Shown: piece by piece, positions 1 to 11,400 of the stretch
How the letters are laid out: each line of letters begins with the position of its first letter
Numbering within the stretch: the first letter of the stretch is position 1
Source of the DNA: Henckelia pumila
Lineage: Eukaryota; Streptophyta; Magnoliopsida; Lamiales; Gesneriaceae
DNA length: 64,000 nt
Direction: 5' to 3'
Assembly (NCBI RefSeq): GCF_033568475.1
Contig: NC_133122.1
Coordinates: 65,743,442 to 65,807,441 of the forward strand
The notes under the pieces: model-generated
Database searches by the model: none
What the model saw: the letters and a program-made list of their open reading frames with translations, nothing else
Told to the model about the DNA's origin: nothing
Made by a program: the position numbers and the translations under genes

Positions 1-1828
1 CGGCAGTTAGAGTGGCTGCCATTGCTTCATCTCTGTTGGCCAAAGAAAAGGTGAAGTACGATGTTGTGATGGTGGACGTAAGCTCGTCCGACGTACAAGG
101 GTTTCAGCTGGCGCACGACGCGATCAACCTCGGTTACACCGTCATTCGTAAGTTTTTTTACATTTGTGTGTGAGCGGGCGCGTATATATAAACTAAACTA
201 GCATGCACTGGTCATAAATGTAGTGATGTCCGACAACCCGAACCCGATGTTAGTGAAGTGTGCCATAGAAGACGGGGCTTTCATGTTCATTCAGAAACCA
301 GCTTCCATGGACGTGTTGAAGTACCTTTGGCAACATGTGCTCCGAGAGAACGCCCGAAAATCCAAAGAAAATGCAAGATTTAGCAGAGAAATGATGGAGA
401 GTTCAAACTTCATCTTCAACAGTGGACGGAATGTGATGAATTTCCATCCCAATAACATTGAACCCGACGTGAATGTGCATCAAGAACTCGGACCAAGAAA
501 CATGATGTATCCATATGGATCGGAGGGTTTTGATTTTGGATCGGAAGGTCGTGACACCGTTGATTACAGGAGCAAGAAGCCGAAGATTTGCACAGAATGG
601 ACGGAAGAACTTCACGAGAAATTCGTCGAGGCGGTCAAGGAGCTTGGTGAAGGAAGTATGTATTGTATAGTCTCATCTTCTTGCACAAAATTGGAACGTT
701 GATTTCATGTTGTTATTTAATTTATAGATAACATGTATTTGAGTAGGATGTTTTCCTAGAGACATTCTGGAGCTGATGAATGTGCCTGGTTTGAAGAGAA
801 TGCAAGTTGCCAGTCATCTTCAGGTTTGGTTATTTGCTTTCTTGATTAATTAGTTATGTTAATAAATCATTAGGTTTCGTTTGGTCATATACGATTAAAA
901 ACATTTTTAGTGTTTTATAAGTGAAAAAATATTAAAATAATTGTTTGGATACAATTTTATAAAATGTTTTTGAAAAATATTATTTAAAGTGTTATCAAAG
1001 AATAGTTTTTAAAGAGAAGTGTTTTTAGATGTTTTTAAAATGAAAGTATTGAATGCAAAGATGAACATATGCTAAAATGTTTTTATAGTAAGTACATGCT
1101 CCAACGGAACCTTAATTTTTATATTCCAATAATCAAGTTAATTATTTGTACAATGACATGCATGCACTCACATTTGCTTAAAATTTTGCTTCGCATTTGG
1201 TCCATGGTACTCCATATGATCACTTGACGCAGAAGTGCCGTCAAGGTTGGAAACAAGATGGTTCAGTAGCTTCGACGAGCAGTAATCCGAACGCGGTCCA
1301 TCCGAAGCCGAGAAGGCGAGGATCATACCCTCGTGTAGCCAAGGGTGCTCAACCTAAATTCCTCGACAGAAATAAGGAAAAGGATGAGCAAGCTCCTCCC
1401 ACGAATGTCGTCGAAGATTCGACCTCTTCGCCTGAACCTGCAGACAACATGAGACAGAATAGGGTTGAAATATCTGATAATGCTTCAAACAACATCGCCA
1501 ACGTGAATGAAACTATTTCCAGAGACAACATATTGAATGGAGAAACGTCGATGGTCAATCCATCCGAGGATGCCTTCAATTTCGCCCGAGATAATTTTGG
1601 TGGATCAATGAACCAGATGGATTATTATAACTTTGAAGGGTTTGGTCTCGATCAGATTTTCCCTCAGGTAATTGGTACATAATTTCTACCTTGTCATATA
1701 TGTATGTAGAAGCCGTTTTTGAGTTAAATTTAAGGTATTTGATTTTGCATGTATTTTGCTGACAGAATATTTGTGGTGATGATGAAGAAAATGGAAGCTT
1801 TTGGCGTTCATTCCTTTCGAACTTCTGA
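1..1828 (+). CDS. Type-B two-component response regulator (ARR-B), 5' partial
   Basis: Nuclear response regulator of the cytokinin-type His-Asp phosphorelay, with a receiver domain followed by a GARP/Myb-like DNA-binding domain. The gene enters from the left edge, so the N-terminus is missing. Exons by splice signal and phase: 1-147, 224-655, 747-823, 1233-1667, 1766-1828 (TGA). The first exon holds the receiver strand with the likely phospho-accepting Asp (VVMVDV); the second has the conserved Ser (LMSD) and the Lys of FIQKP. The GARP domain runs from KICTEWTEELHEKF through NVPGLKRMQVASHLQ across three exons. After HLQ the third helix reads KCRQGW, unlike the usual KYR or KFR followed by hydrophobic residues. 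The C-terminus is rich in Asn, Ser and acidic residues, as in activation regions of this family. The family assignment is firm; the subgroup is not. Confidence 0.9.
873..1111. mobile_element. Tourist-like (PIF/Harbinger) MITE in an ARR-B intron
   Basis: A 239-bp AT-rich segment starts GGTTTCGTTTGG and ends CCAACGGAACC, whose reverse complement is GGTTCCGTTGG, so the ends are imperfect inverted repeats. Both ends also carry AAAAACATTTT in inverted orientation. TTA flanks each end (870-872 and 1112-1114), as expected for PIF/Harbinger insertions. It lies inside the intron between the GARP exons (824-1232) and has no coding capacity. Confidence 0.65.
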
Positions 1829-2656
1829 AGTACTGAGTAAAGATTAGAATAAGACCAACATCATGATGAGCATGGACACGTATGTATGTAATATCACTAA
1901 AGGCTGTGTACTTCACAAGATATTTTTGACTTCATTTGTTAGAGATTAGCTAGGGACAATGATTTTACCCTTGAAATATATATTTTATAATATTTTATTG
2001 ACATGAAATAGAATGTGATAGATATATTGTTTTTTTATTCCGTGAAAATTAAATAATCACTAATATCCCTCTTTTATCTCCTGGTTGAGTAATGCTTAAA
2101 AAAATAGGCACATAAGATTAATTTGACCCCAGATTATGCTCTCTTACACTAGGAAAAGTTGTGCCGATCAGTTCTGCACTATGAGGTGTCTAGTGTTTTT
2201 TGTTCACCATTTACTCTTTCATTCGGCATTACTTATAAAATCTGAAGTCTGTATCATTCTTTAAATTGGCACAGCAAACACCCTCCAATTTCCCGTACCA
2301 GCATGTGTTCACCAAAACAGAGGGTGGTGTCGACCTTCGGCGGCCTTGCAATAAGTCACTCCTTGCGGAGGTGATATAAGTCACTCCTTGCGGAGGTGAT
2401 ATTGATCGTTCATGTAAAGAAAATATAAGACTCAAAATAAGCTTTTCGACATCTTACAAGCTATTTTCAAACAATTTGCCACACTTTTGGAGAGCTGAAA
2501 ATAGTCAAAAACAAACATTAAAAAACAGCAACTCATTCAACAGAGCATAAAATTCCATAAAACACCATATGCTACTTGGCCATCTCATAACCAAAGAAAG
2601 GAAAGAAAACATCTTGAGCGAACAATTATCAAAATCAAAGGCCTGGTAACAAATCC
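1829..2656. other. Convergent spacer between the ARR-B and eL21 genes
   Basis: This is the 3' flank of two convergent genes. The right part should hold the eL21 3' UTR (minus strand) and the left part the ARR-B 3' UTR. I see no gene. A perfect 25-bp tandem duplication lies at 2351-2400 in a locally GC-richer patch (about 2270-2400). Confidence 0.6.
2351..2400. repeat. Perfect 25-bp tandem duplication
   Basis: Two adjoining identical copies, 2351-2375 and 2376-2400, starting ATAAGTCACTCCTTGCGGAG. The lack of any mismatch suggests a recent local duplication. No function is visible. Confidence 0.9.
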
Positions 2657-3594
2657 TTAGTAACCACCCTTGAGATCATTCACCACATCATATGGGATCG
2701 GAGTGACAGTTTCGAGCGTCGCACCTTCCACCATAAAACCAGGTTTCGGCCCTTCTGGCTGCCTTTTCGTGCTGATGATCTTACCTTGTGCTTTTGCCTC
2801 AGCCTTCAGTTGATCATTCTTCCTGATCCTCTGCAGAATTTCCTCATGGCACCGTGATGGCTGGACGTGTTCAACCCGTACATGAATTCTCTTCCTTATG
2901 ATTCTGTTACCAACCTTAATTCAATAAACATCACACTATATATCAATTCAACGGCCATTTGAGGTTCAAATGATCAGGAAACAAATGGATGAGACAGAAC
3001 ACACAGATGAGTGAGTAGAAACATTAGATTACATAATGATTTGCTAAAATAAACATAGATTGAAGAAATTTCAATATTTTCCTCTGTGAGAGGACTTGCA
3101 CTACAAATAAATAAGCGTATCTTGCCTAAAGTTTTATTTTGGCCCGTGTCTGAAATGGTCCTGACGGCTCACAGCAACAGTCAAATCACTACAAGCAGCC
3201 ACATTTCCATATACCGAAACCGCACTAGAACACATTCTACTTCAATTTTGATACACAAGCATGATATGCACATTGATCAAATAAAGAAAAAATCGACTAA
3301 TCCCATTTAAAACGTAATTTAACTTAAAAAAAAAAACTTCACTGTTCGAAATCGAACCTGTTTGTTGACTTCGACTCCAATGGCGCGCTTGGTGACGTTC
3401 CACACGCGACCAGTTCGTCCGTGGTAGAATTTGTGCGGCATTCCTTTGTGAATCGATCCATTAACCTTAACATCGACGTAATCCCCAGTTTTGTAGCTCC
3501 GAAGATAGGTTGTCAGATGAGTCGGACCCTTCTTCCTGAACGGCCGAGCAAATAGATCCCGAGTACGCGACCTAAGACCGTGACCCGCCGGCAT
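2657..3594 (-). CDS. RPL21: 60S ribosomal protein L21 (eL21)
   Basis: Structural protein of the large cytosolic ribosomal subunit. Exon 1 is 3594-3358 (79 residues, [20 protein letters not shown]..., ending VEVNKQ) and exon 2 is 2914-2657 (starting [17 protein letters not shown], ending [10 protein letters not shown], stop TAA). The splice is phase 0 with CAG/GTTCG at the donor and AAG at the acceptor. The total is 164 residues, the normal length for plant eL21, with no break. Upstream on the same strand are a telo-box (3648-3656) and three TGGGCC site II motifs (3720-3773), the usual promoter layout of plant ribosomal protein genes. The gene is divergent from the TFIIIC subunit gene and convergent with the ARR-B gene. 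Confidence 0.97.
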
Positions 3595-3647
3595 CTTTAG
3601 CTTTCGACGATCTCTGGCTGTGCCAAGCTAAAGCTGTAAAGCTAGGG

Positions 3648-3656
3648 TTAGGGTTT
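3648..3656 (-). promoter_or_regulatory. Telo-box of the eL21 gene
   Basis: AAACCCTAA on the minus strand, about 55 bp upstream of the eL21 start codon, within AAAACCCTAACCCTAGC. Telo-boxes near the transcription start are typical of plant translation-machinery genes and act with site II motifs in dividing cells. Confidence 0.8.
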
Positions 3657-3719
3657 TGTGGAAAACATTGCCGATGAAATACGATTGCAATTTGGGGGAG
3701 TTGGGTTTTCCGATTAAAA

Positions 3720-3773
3720 TGGGCCGGACTTTTATTGGGCCTGATTATACTTTTCGAAGATTATGGATGGGCC
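3720..3773. promoter_or_regulatory. Cluster of three site II (TGGGCC) motifs
   Basis: TGGGCC occurs at 3720-3725, 3736-3741 and 3768-3773, upstream of the eL21 gene and its telo-box. In plants such clusters bind TCP factors and drive growth-linked expression of ribosomal protein genes. They lie between two divergent genes, but their distance from GTF3C5 (over 1 kb) makes eL21 the likely target. Confidence 0.75.
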
Positions 3774-3983
3774 AGCATTTATTTGATTGTATTTTCTAAT
3801 TCATACCGATACTATATGAAAAATAAACATTTATTTACTTATAAATAACACTTTCTTTGGAAATATGTATAATTATTCAATGGGGAATATAATGGCGATT
3901 AACATAGAGCCAGGAAAAAAAAAAAAGGGTATAAATTGGGTGTATCCATAGGACGCATTTGATATATTGAATGTGGTTTAAAC

Positions 3984-4532
3984 CAGCGTTTTCATAATCG
4001 GACCGGTGATCGAACCGGTTTACCTAAAAAAAACGGTCCAACCGGTCGGACCGTTTTAACCGGACGGTCGAACCGGAAAATCGTTTATATAATTTAATAT
4101 AATAAATAATATATTTTGGATTTTAAAAACTCCAAAATTATATAAACAGACAAAAAAATATATATTTAATATAGTTTGAAAGCTAAATAAATATGTAAAT
4201 ATATTTAAAATATCAATTATAGTTATAAATTATTTAATTTAAAAAAACAATAATTATGAAAATAATTTTTTAAATGAAGTAAAAAATCTAAATAATAATG
4301 TATATATATAAAAATATTAAATTTAAAGTTTGAAAAATAAAAAAATTTAAATTTTCAAAAATAAAAATAAAAAAATTCGAAAAGGTTCTTGGCCGGTCCA
4401 ACCGGTTCTTGACCGATTTTGACCGGTTCTAACCGGTTGGACCGATTTTCCGATTCTTGGAGTCGTTTCGAAGCGGAGAACCGACCGGTTCCCGATCGAA
4501 CCGGCCGGTCCGATCCCGTTCCAAAAACATTG
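3984..4532. mobile_element. hAT-like MITE, CCGGTT-rich ends
   Basis: A 549-bp element with inverted ends: left CAGCGTTTTC...TCGGACCGG (from 3984/3985), right end reverse complement CAATGTTTTTGG...TCGGACCGG. GTTTAAAC (3976-3983) and GTTTAAAT (4533-4540) form an 8-bp target duplication with one mismatch, fitting the hAT superfamily. The middle is very AT-rich; both ends repeat ACCGGTT and GACCGG motifs. A related element lies at 37583-38125. There is no coding capacity. Confidence 0.7.
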
Positions 4533-4540
4533 GTTTAAAT

Positions 4541-5475
4541 AATTAGACACCTTGACTTTTACATAAAACGATGAAACGATGAATGATATAAGGATGATAA
4601 ATAATATATTTTGATAAGATAATGATAGATGACATCAATTTTTTTTTTATAGAAATTGAGTCAAATATCTGAAAAAAAAAAAAGATTTTTTGAAAAATAC
4701 TAGGATTAAATACTAAATAAATAATAAATATATATATAAATTAATAAAAAGAGAAACTTATTTATTGGGCAAAATCCATTGCAATTTGCAATCTATCTTT
4801 CTACAACGGCGTAGTTTTTGTCACAGAACACCGACTCGAGGCACTTTCCTTCGCACACACCCGGCGAGCCTCGTCACCGTTCCCGTTCCCGACATTGATT
4901 CTGCGAACCCTGCTCGGGAGGGGTGATTATGATTTTGACGTAGAAAGTAGTGAAGTATAACGGGGTGGTTGATACAGGTGGGTAGGCTGATATTCTATTT
5001 TATGTAATAATATAACAACTTTTGAAAAAGTTCCAAACTTTCGGTAGTTGATGCTCTCCTTCTCTGTTCTCCTATAGGTGATTTCGTCAAGCTACTCCGC
5101 TGCCGCGGTCTCCAAAGCTCTTCTGTTAGCCTGTTTACTATTTAGCCTGCTACTGTAACAAGGGGCGTAAAGTTCGTTTATTAGTTGCAAGTCTTGGTTG
5201 GGAAATCATGCGAAAAAGCTAGCGGGTAAAGAGCCCATCTTGACATTGTTTTAAAGCTTTAAGATTTATTAGCCAACAAAAGAAGAAGAGTAACTTTTAT
5301 TGTTATGGTTCTGTGAGGGGAGATCACCTGGTTTGGTGGAAATTTTGGAAAACCAGAACCTGACGATGTTATTTATTTATTCTTTTTTTTTATTATTATT
5401 AAATTTGTGGAGAGAATCAATTAGAACTACTGTATTTTAACCACAAATATTGGTTTGACATCGATCTGTTTAGCT
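4541..5475. other. Upstream region and probable 5' UTR of GTF3C5
   Basis: AT-rich to about 4780, then a GC-richer patch (about 4795-4980) that looks like a transcribed leader. ACAG/GTGGGTAG at about 4975 is a possible donor of a 5' UTR intron ending upstream of the ATG at 5476. No coding exon is supported here. Confidence 0.4.
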
Positions 5476-8400
5476 ATGGGTATCATTGAGGACGGCTCAA
5501 TCTCGGGTAATTTACCCAGCAGCATCAAGGTGTTTGCTGTGCACTACCCAGGTTACCCTTCTTCCATTGAACGCGCTGTTGAGACTTTGGGGGGCACTGA
5601 AGGCGTTCTCAAGGTGTGCCTAATTAAATTCTTGCGACAGTTGTATGCGTTGTTATCCTCACCTTTTGTACTTTTTATTGGATTATTCATTATTTCAATG
5701 CTGAACTGATCATCGAAGTGATGCTCGATTCGTATCAGATCGTATTTTATTGCATACTTCATGTTTGTCACAAGTTAAGTTTATTTAATTTTAATTGGTT
5801 TAGTGATCTTACCGTGCTTCGGATATGGAGGATGTATTGATAGTTCTAAATCGTTATGTATGTGCTGGCACGGTAATGTGTTATTGTTCAGTCCAATGGG
5901 GACTAGTGCCTCCCCTGTCTTAAATTTTCTTATAGATGAACTCATACATCGAGATTCCGGGCATGCAGTGATTGTCTTTGAATCATGAGGTGAATAAATG
6001 CTGATTGATTGCGTCCTAGACTTGTAGCCGATATGTTTAGAGTTGCTGCTTTGACTCCTAGATAGGGGAAGAACCATGTGTAAATATAAATGGGATAGTT
6101 TTGAATAATTGTTTTGTCAAGACTCAAGAAGGATATTTTAATCTGTGCCACAGAGATGGGACTGCGGAGAGGTTAATACCGTCGATTGGCATCAGCCATC
6201 TTATGTATTATTTCTCGTTGTGAGTAAGAGTTTATGGTGGTTGCGTTCATAACCTACGAATGCATATGAAAATGCAAGGTTTCACAAAAATGAATTTGGT
6301 AACACATTCGGCCTTGTTAGCCAAAAAAAAAGAAGAAAAATCCGTTTATAATTACTTTCAGGACACAACTGATTGGATTGGTTTAGCATTGATTTATTCA
6401 GCCTTTCATTAAGCTATCATAGTACAGCTACGTGTTGAAATACCTGTATTTCAGCTTGTTGCTTACAAATTAAATATTCATGTTTCAGGTCTGTACCCAG
6501 AAGTCAAACAAGTTGGAGCTACGTTTTCGCCCGGAAGATCCATATTCACATCCAGCCTTTGGAGAACTCCAGCCCTGCAATAATTTTTTACTGAAAATTT
6601 CAAAAAAGAAAGTTCAGAGTTTGATAAATAAAAACAACCCTGATGGTGTTCCTGAACATGCCTCAGCTGTTAATCTTGAACAGCATATTACTTTTCCTAA
6701 ATTATCTGAAACGTCACAGAAGTTTGTTCATCCTGAATCTGAACCATGTCCAGATTCTTCTGAAGTTGATGTACAGACACAGACTGGAGCTCCTGATCCA
6801 CTTTTTGCCGATATTGTTGCTCAAGTGTCTAAGGCGTATCACTTTAATGGTTAGGCTGACCTGTATTTTCTAATGTTCCCAATCACCCTCTTGTTTAGCA
6901 ATTGCTTCGAAAATTCATTTCTCCGTTATTCATTGTGTCAAATCTTTATGCTGTTCTCGAAGGAATGGTGGATTACCAGCATGTTCTTGCTGTTCATGCT
7001 GATAATGCTCGAAGGAAAAAAAGAAATTGGGATGAAGTAGAACCACAGTTCAGTAAGGGCTTCTTTCTTGTTTTTGAGCTTTCAGGGAACTAGATTTGCT
7101 ATCATGTAAACTTTTTTCTTCGTGCTTTATGTAGGAAAGGGTGGTTTGCTGGATGTTGATAATGAGGATTTGATGATCTTAGTTCCACCATTTTTTTCCT
7201 CAAAGGATCTGCCAGAAAAAGTTGTGTGAGTTGTTTTGGCTTGCTGACTTTATTTCACCTAAATTGCCGGTCATTTATATCTTTTTTGATGTGTCACACT
7301 TTCTACCCTGGAAATTTGAGGAGAAATCTAGTATTGACTTCAAAATGGCACGTATTGTGATTTTGCCTTTTGGAGAAAAGTGGTGTGATATATCTTCCTT
7401 CAATTCTTTTGGAAGAAATATGATAATGTGTTTTGGTCAAATTCTTCTCTTTGTTTGAAGAATGATTACCATTTTTCAACTCTAATTCATTCACTAGTGC
7501 AACAAAATATATGAAGTCTTCTAACTTCTCTATTAGTAACAAAAGTTTACATTTGTTGATGAGGCCTTTTACGGGAGAGAAAATATTGGAAGTCTTTCTA
7601 ACATCTACTAGCCAGTTGAGAGAACTATCTCAGTGCTCGGTCTGATCCCTTATCTTTTGAACCACAAGTCCTTCATTTCTTCCTTTTCTGAGAGACATAT
7701 TTTTTTTTCCTTTGGTGAGTGTGTTAACAGAATTGATGTGCCTGATTGACGCCAAATAGTGTTTGCACTTTGCTAAGTCATGCTGGCCATTGCTTCGTTT
7801 ATTGACGTTATCTATCACCATGACACCTGGTATTTATAGATTCATGGTCCATGCTAAACTGGATTTTTTCCGCATCAGCATCACGAATGCTTTTAATCAT
7901 CTCAATTTACTATTCTTCAGAATTTCTCTCGTTGAAATCTTGTATAAAACTTTCATAACATTTTTTGATTCCCCATTTGTCCGATATTGTCCCCAGATAA
8001 TTGCTATTCTCAACAAGTGCCAAGGTGTTAAATACTCTGATATTATGTAAATTAGCTTGACATTAATAGCTTGTCTGGAGACACTCAATAGCTAGAGGAT
8101 TTGACAATGTATTTTTACGTAAGGAGTTGGATTAATCGTTTATTAGAGTTCGATGAATGCCTTGCATCTCGCCTACTTTAGTAGCATCTGATTCATCTTC
8201 ATTTATGGAAACTTAATGGGTCTGTTATGTGGATGACTTCTAATGTTCAGCTGTCATTTATGAATAGTGTTACTTGAACTGGTTATGTAGAAACTACATG
8301 TTATCATATTTTATGTTTGGATGTCTTTTAGCACCTTCACCTCCAAGTAATTTTGGGAAAACCTTATTTTTTATCCGGTAAACTGTGGCAGTATAAGCCT

Positions 8401-11400
8401 GTCCCTCAGATCGATGGAAACGAATCCAGGCATTAGCTTTTTGGAATTACGTTCTGTTCTGTTACTCATGCACTTATTTTCAAAAATTTTTATGATTTAT
8501 CCTTTTATATTTAGTCTCAAATAGGCCTTCGAGTGCATTCAACTTTTGATTGAAGCCATAGCCTTGGCATAAAACAGTAGTTTTGTGATGTTACTTAAGG
8601 CATGAAAAGTTGGTTTCTTGGATTTTATTGTCAGTTATTTTTGCACTTGCAGTTTAAAATCTTGCTCAGATCTGAGCTTGAAAAGGAAACAAGAGGTAGT
8701 TATGCAGCAGCCCTGGGAGGGGGAGGTGAGTAGTTCTGTTGGCAAAAAAGCAATTAATCTTAGTTTTCTGTCTAGTGCCTAACTATCTCGTCATTATTAT
8801 ATGCATTCTGCTGTTATAATTCCTACAGCTCTCTGTTACTTATTTTGGGTATGTTATTTGAACTGCAGACTGCATGTGTAAATAATAAACCAAAAACCAC
8901 AAAATCAATTTGAAACCGTAGTTACCAAAACCTAAAAACTCCTAAGTATTGCAGTTTGTTTTCAAGTCAAACTGCAAAATTCAATTTGGGTTGTGTTTGC
9001 AACTTTAATTTCACAGATAGGAAATTGAACAGAATTCCTCTTCTGCAAGTTATAACTAACTGTCTGTATTGTACCTACCATATGAGCTCCTTCATTAAAT
9101 TAAATTTTTTCCCGTTTAATACGCAACAGACATATATGTATGTATGTATAGATATTTTTATTTGGTTGAACTTGTACATTTCATTTAAAAATAAAATCTC
9201 CGTCACATGGTCTTTATCATTGATAATGTTGGCATTTCTTTATTACATAATGGTTGCTATCTCATTGCACTAAACCATATGTGCTAATTCTTTTAACGGG
9301 GTTGAAGTTTTAGCTTGCGATGAAAGATATCCAAAAAAAAAAAAAAAAAGGAAAAAGAAAATGAGAAGTTTGCAGGTTTATATCAAAACCAAACATAATT
9401 ATTTTCTTCTCTTTATGTATATGTTTTGTTTGATTTTGGTTTTAGAAAGTAGATGAACCAAAATCCGTGGTTCGACACTGATGAAACCAAAGTCGAAGCC
9501 TGATTAGTTCTATCAGTTCTCGTATACAACTTTAGGTGAATGAATTGTCGCAAATTGATCTATTGCTACTACAAGTTCTAGTTTTTCTATTACAGACCGT
9601 CCAAACAAAACATTGCAGTCATTATGCCTCTTTATGGCTACCTAGTGCAAATGTTTTTGGCCTGGTCTCACTGAAAGCTCACTATTTTAGATCCTTGTTC
9701 ATAGAATTCTTCAGTATTGACGAGTCACTAGTGAGGAATTTGCTCTGGAAGTAAAGATTCATATATCACTGCCATCTTACTTTCTGTTTTGGTTGCATGG
9801 TGCAATTACTTATGGTTTTCTTTAACTTCTAATAATTTGTCTCATTGCTTTATTTGGATTGGTAAAGTTTCCATTCATTTGATTGCAGATGGAGATTGAG
9901 CAATGTCTTGCCATTGACTTCAACATTAAAGATATCCTAATTGTTAAATATATTAGTTATTATTGTTAATTTTGTTTCCAAAATACTACCTGTTATTTGC
10001 TCTGTCCATTTCCTATCTCATCCGCTTTTTTGTTTACCACATTGTCACCTGACCTATTGCAGTGTAATTTTTGTTTTGTTAAAAATAAAAAACACTTGCA
10101 GTGCCATTTTGATATATGATTATAAGGGCAATGTGTAGTGAGGCACATGGCATATGAAGAACCTAGGTAGAAGACAAGGCAAGCCCCTTGGTAGTAAAGT
10201 GAGGTACTGCAAAAATGAATGAATATTTTTATTCATTTCATTTTGGACATATTCTGCTGACACTTTGGTGTGTTCAAAACTGGCGTGGGGCATTTAAAAT
10301 GCATCAAGGTTACGGCATGCTTAATAGAAGGTATAGGTTGTATCTTGGGTTTTTGTCCAAAGGCTGAGCACCACTGAGCCTAGAGCCTGATACGTTCCTT
10401 GTGGTCTGTGGGATTTTATTTGGTATGGACTTTAGCAAGGAAATAATGTAACCCAAAACTAAAATTTAATACTAGTATTGCTGCTATCATACTTGAAGAG
10501 AAACTAAATTGATATGTTTTCAGTTTAGTTCTCCATGATAGTGAACAATTCGATGGAGTTCTCCATTCATTTTAATGATGGAAAGACATCAATAGGATCC
10601 TGGAGCTGAAGAAAATAAGAGAGGGTCGAGCCTTTCAATAGTGCATCACATGTAGTAGTAGTGAGCAGTTCCTTCCCATTGATGTAATAGAAAAGTTAAT
10701 TTTATCACTTGAAGTGACAATTGATTAAAATTTTGAATGTTATCCACCCGATGAGTTTGGTTTGTTTGCACCTTGACAATCATACAGATCCCAAAGAAAG
10801 TATACTGGGAAAAATTCATACCCAGAGACTCAGAACGATGGCAGTGGCAAACAGCTGTTAGTGAATTGTTTGATGAGCGTCCAATATGGGTCAAAGAGTC
10901 ATTAGCAGAACATCTAATTGATCGAGGCCTGAATGTTGGAGGCAATGTGCTTAAAAGGTTATATTTCTGTCTTGTATAACATGCTACCAAAAAAATGCAA
11001 CATTTAACACAAACTCTTATTAAAGGTCAAATTTTTTATGCAAGTTTAGTTCTGATTTTCCAGGCTTCTGTTTATAGCAGCATATTACTTCTCAAATGGG
11101 CCATTTCTAAGGTTCTGGATCAAAAAAGGATATGATCCCCGAAAAGATCCTGAATCTCGCATGTTAGTTTTCATCCAGATACACTTTTGCATCTTGCTGT
11201 TGTGTAATGCAAATTTTCACTTTCTAGAGTTTAAATTACGTATGCTGATGAATAATTTATTTGCTCTAGTTGTTTGAAATTTTTGTTGCGTGGGTTTATA
11301 GCTGCACCAAGATGTGCAATTTCCTCTGGAGATTCTGTACGTTTATTGAAGTGGTGTTTCAGGAGGAAACAGCAAGAAATTAGTTTTGTGCAAAAAAGGA

